DNA of 8,542 nt, from assembly GCA_002733155.1 (NCBI GenBank), contig NVUO01000009.1, positions 57,537-66,078 of the forward strand. Direction: 5' to 3'. How positions within the stretch are numbered: position 1 is the stretch's first letter; each line of letters opens with the position of its first letter. The position numbers and the translations under genes are program-made. Shown here in pieces: positions 6,232 to 8,542 of this stretch. This DNA comes from Sulfurimonas sp. GTDB lineage: Bacteria > Campylobacterota > Campylobacteria > Campylobacterales > Sulfurimonadaceae. The notes under the pieces were generated by a model. The model did not search any database. It saw nothing but the letters and a program-made list of their open reading frames with translations, and was not told where the DNA came from.

Positions 6232-8051
6232 CAATAAGTAAGAAGTATATACTATATGTTATGACTATAATTATAGTAGTCGTATCTATTTTGACATATA
6301 AGCATATCTTGGCAGAAAAATCTATATACGAGGATGAGTTAAATCAAAAGTTAGAATTATTAGAGGAACATTTACATTCAAACGCTAAACATGTAATTTT
6401 AAAATTAAAAGATGATATTGAAAATGACTTAGCTTCATATAATTTATCTCATATAAACCAACAATTTATACGTTTAGTTACGGGTGATGATATTTTTGGT
6501 ATAAACTTGACTAGTATAGATGGTCAGATAAGTTATAGTGTTGGCGAACTTTACAGTGTAAATAATGAGTTTATTAATAACTTAATTATACAAAATGAAA
6601 AAAATAATTTTATAATATCTGTACCTATTGTTTTAACAAAAAGATGGGGAACTCTGCATATAGTATATTCTAAAAGTATTTTGCAAAAAACAACTATGGA
6701 TACTAAAAAAAAGATAAAAAATAAGATAAGAGAAAGTATAAAAAACTCTATACTAACTTCCATATACATAGCAATCTTATTTTTAATAATAGCTTATTTT
6801 TTATCAAAAAGATTAATAAAGCCTATTATTATTTTAACTGAGATTGTTGAGGAAATATCATTTGCAGACTTAGATATTACAAAACAAAAGTTAGAAAAGA
6901 TTTCAAGTAAAGATGAGGTTGGGAGCTTATCGAAAGTTTTTTCTAGAATGATTGTTAGTCTTAAAAATTCATATAAAGAACTGAGTAATTTAAATGAAAG
7001 TTTAGAGTTAAAAGTTCAAACAAGAACAAAAGAGTTGGATGTAGCTAAGTTAAAAGCTGAATATGCAACTAAATTAAAATCTGAATTTTTAGCAAATATG
7101 AGCCATGAGATAAGGACACCAATGAATGGTATTATCGGAATGGCACATATTTTGTTAAACTCTGGGATTGATGATAAACAAAAAAACTATACTAAAAAGA
7201 TAGATGAATCTGCTAAAAGATTGTTAAGAATAATTAATGATATTTTAGATTTTTCTAAGATTGAAGCTGGTAAGATAAGTATAGAAAAAACGTATTTTGA
7301 CTTATTTGCTTTAGTAGAAAATGTGATAGGACTTGTTGATTATCAGGCGAAAGACAAAAATATAGAGTTAAGTACTGAGATAGACTTTAGACTAAGTAAA
7401 TATTTTAATGGGGATAGTTTAAGAATATCACAGGTATTAGTAAACTTATTATCAAATGCCATAAAATTTACAGAATCAGGTAGAGTTAACTTAATAATAG
7501 ATAAGATGGATATGGATATTATTAGGTTTAGTGTAAACGATACAGGAATTGGTTTAACCAAAGCTGAACAAAAAAAATTATTTAAAGCTTTTTCTCAAGC
7601 AGATGGAAGTATTAGTAGGGAATATGGTGGTACTGGACTAGGGCTTAGTATATCTAAGCAACTTATAGAGCTTATGGGCGGTAAGATTTGGATAGAGAGT
7701 GAAAAAGGGGTAGGTTCAAGTTTTATATTTGAGATAAGCCTTATAGAACTTGATAATTTTGAAAATATTGCAATTTCAAAAGATTTAGATAGTGATTTAA
7801 AAGACAAATCTGAAGATACAGATGAAAAAATAACTAAAAAATATATAAGTGATGATATTAGGTTGGAATTATTTACTAATTTAATGAATTCAATTAAAAC
7901 AAGTAGACCTAAAAACTGCGAAGATGTAATTTTGGAGATAAACAGCTACGAATTAAAAGACGAAGATGAAAAATTATTTCTAGATATTAAACATTTAATA
8001 AGCACATATAAATTTAAAGAAGCAGAAAACTTACTAAAGGCAAAAATTTGA
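6228..8051 (+). CDS. Membrane-bound sensor histidine kinase (HAMP-HisKA-HATPase) with orphan C-terminal helical tail
   Basis: A 607-residue inner-membrane kinase. Transmembrane helices lie at about 6-24 and 173-193. They flank a periplasmic sensor of about 146 residues that looks like a small Cache/PDC-type domain: [16 protein letters not shown] at 84-99, then [14 protein letters not shown] covers about 194-248 ([20 protein letters not shown]). A coiled coil leads into HisKA, with [15 protein letters not shown] and phosphoacceptor His293. The ATPase domain has the N box (Asn410 in LLSNAIKFT), DTGIGL (Asp438 onward) and GGTGLGL (467-473), all intact. After about 507 there is a charged linker and a helical segment (541-607) of a kind I know from hybrid kinases, where it follows a receiver domain. 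Here no receiver is present. The start overlaps the previous stop as ATGA with no clear Shine-Dalgarno, implying translational coupling. The expected partner is the receiver-GGDEF protein just downstream. Confidence 0.93.
   Translation: MTISKKYILYVMTIIIVVVSILTYKHILAEKSIYEDELNQKLELLEEHLHSNAKHVILKLKDDIENDLASYNLSHINQQFIRLVTGDDIFGINLTSIDGQISYSVGELYSVNNEFINNLIIQNEKNNFIISVPIVLTKRWGTLHIVYSKSILQKTTMDTKKKIKNKIRESIKNSILTSIYIAILFLIIAYFLSKRLIKPIIILTEIVEEISFADLDITKQKLEKISSKDEVGSLSKVFSRMIVSLKNSYKELSNLNESLELKVQTRTKELDVAKLKAEYATKLKSEFLANMSHEIRTPMNGIIGMAHILLNSGIDDKQKNYTKKIDESAKRLLRIINDILDFSKIEAGKISIEKTYFDLFALVENVIGLVDYQAKDKNIELSTEIDFRLSKYFNGDSLRISQVLVNLLSNAIKFTESGRVNLIIDKMDMDIIRFSVNDTGIGLTKAEQKKLFKAFSQADGSISREYGGTGLGLSISKQLIELMGGKIWIESEKGVGSSFIFEISLIELDNFENIAISKDLDSDLKDKSEDTDEKITKKYISDDIRLELFTNLMNSIKTSRPKNCEDVILEINSYELKDEDEKLFLDIKHLISTYKFKEAENLLKAKI
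8036..8040 (+). promoter_or_regulatory. Ribosome binding site that favours a TTG start for the response regulator
   Basis: AAAGG lies 7 bases before TTG at 8048 and 19 bases before the first in-frame ATG at 8060, which has no good site of its own. The TTG overlaps the kinase stop as TTGA, matching the 4-bp overlaps upstream. Confidence 0.55.
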
Positions 8052-8542
8052 ATCGTGAAATGACTATATTAATTGTGGATGATACAGAGATAAATATAGA
8101 TATATTAGTAGAATTATTGGATGGATATGATGTTTTAGTAGCATTAGATGGTAGAAGTGCTATCGATATAGCCAAAGAAGAAAAACTAGATTTAATTATA
8201 TTAGATATCATGATGCCACACTTAGACGGTTTTGAGACTTGTAAGTTATTAAAAGAGAATGAAATAACAAAAAATATTCCTATTATTTTTTCCACTGCTA
8301 AAACAGATGAAGAAAGTATAGAAAAAGCTTATGATGTAGGTGGAATTGATTTTGTTTCAAAACCATTTAAACCAAAAGAATTATTAGCAAGAATAAAGAC
8401 TCATCTAAAAACAAAAATTTTAATAGAAGATTTGGAGTATAAATCTTTTCATGATGTAATGACAGGTGTTTATAATCGGAGAAAACTTTTTGAGTTAGCT
8501 AATGAAAAATTTAAATTTTATAAAGATAATCTTTATGTAGTT
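8048..8542 (+). CDS. Receiver-GGDEF response regulator, probable diguanylate cyclase (partial, cut by right edge)
   Basis: The first 165 residues of a cytoplasmic response regulator, counted from the TTG start. The receiver domain (about 6-125) is complete. It has the acidic pair in LIVDD, phosphoacceptor Asp53 in LIILDIMMP, Thr83 in the FSTAK strand and Lys105 in the conserved KPF turn. A short linker helix then leads to [14 protein letters not shown] (135-148), the characteristic N-terminal motif of GGDEF domains. The active-site GG(D/E)EF motif lies beyond the window, so catalytic competence cannot be judged. The likely role is to make c-di-GMP when phosphorylated by the kinase encoded directly upstream. 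TTG at 8048 is preferred because of its Shine-Dalgarno spacing and 4-bp overlap with the kinase stop. ATG at 8060 is the alternative and would shorten the protein by 4 residues. Confidence 0.88.
   Translation, partial: MNREMTILIVDDTEINIDILVELLDGYDVLVALDGRSAIDIAKEEKLDLIILDIMMPHLDGFETCKLLKENEITKNIPIIFSTAKTDEESIEKAYDVGGIDFVSKPFKPKELLARIKTHLKTKILIEDLEYKSFHDVMTGVYNRRKLFELANEKFKFYKDNLYVV

Noticed and set aside
2768..8295. Short minus-strand open frames inside the receptor, binding-protein, kinase and regulator genes
   Set aside because: Each is antisense to a gene with clear domain motifs, and their hydrophobic, Ser/Leu/Ile-rich translations are typical shadows of AT-rich coding DNA.
1..8542. CRISPR arrays, tRNA or rRNA genes, insertion sequences, phage or toxin-antitoxin genes
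   Set aside because: I looked for these by eye and found no regularly spaced repeats, tRNA-like cloverleafs, transposase motifs or paired small genes.

Overview
The window comes from an AT-rich bacterium, most likely a member of the Campylobacterota (Epsilonproteobacteria), close to Sulfurimonas, Sulfurovum or Arcobacter. This rests on the low GC content, the style of the ValRS sequence (MPPPNVTG followed by LHIGHALTFTLQD) and the types of signalling protein encoded. The genus is an inference and was not tested by search.

Layout. The left 1.2 kb holds the 5' half of valS on the minus strand, cut by the window edge. A divergent intergenic region (1222-1499) follows. It holds putative promoter elements for both sides, a REP-like palindrome that can fold into two mutually exclusive hairpins, and a 7-bp dyad. 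From 1500 to the right edge, seven plus-strand reading frames are packed as one apparent operon with gaps of 12 and 6 bp and 4-bp overlaps: a TonB-dependent outer-membrane receptor, an S-methyl-thiohydantoin-desulfurase-like (former DUF917) protein split into two frames, two exported substrate-binding proteins of different folds, a membrane histidine kinase, and a receiver-GGDEF response regulator truncated by the window end.

How the genes may work together. No ABC permease, ATPase or TonB/ExbBD gene is visible. The set reads more like a sensory chain than an uptake system. The receptor would bring a ligand into the periplasm. One or both binding proteins would capture it and report to the sensor domain of the kinase. 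Phosphate would pass to the receiver-GGDEF protein, changing c-di-GMP. This chain is inferred from gene order and domain content. The ligand is unknown. The DUF917-type gene is the only enzyme-like member, and it is broken or split at the boundary between its two domains, which is the oddest feature of the window.
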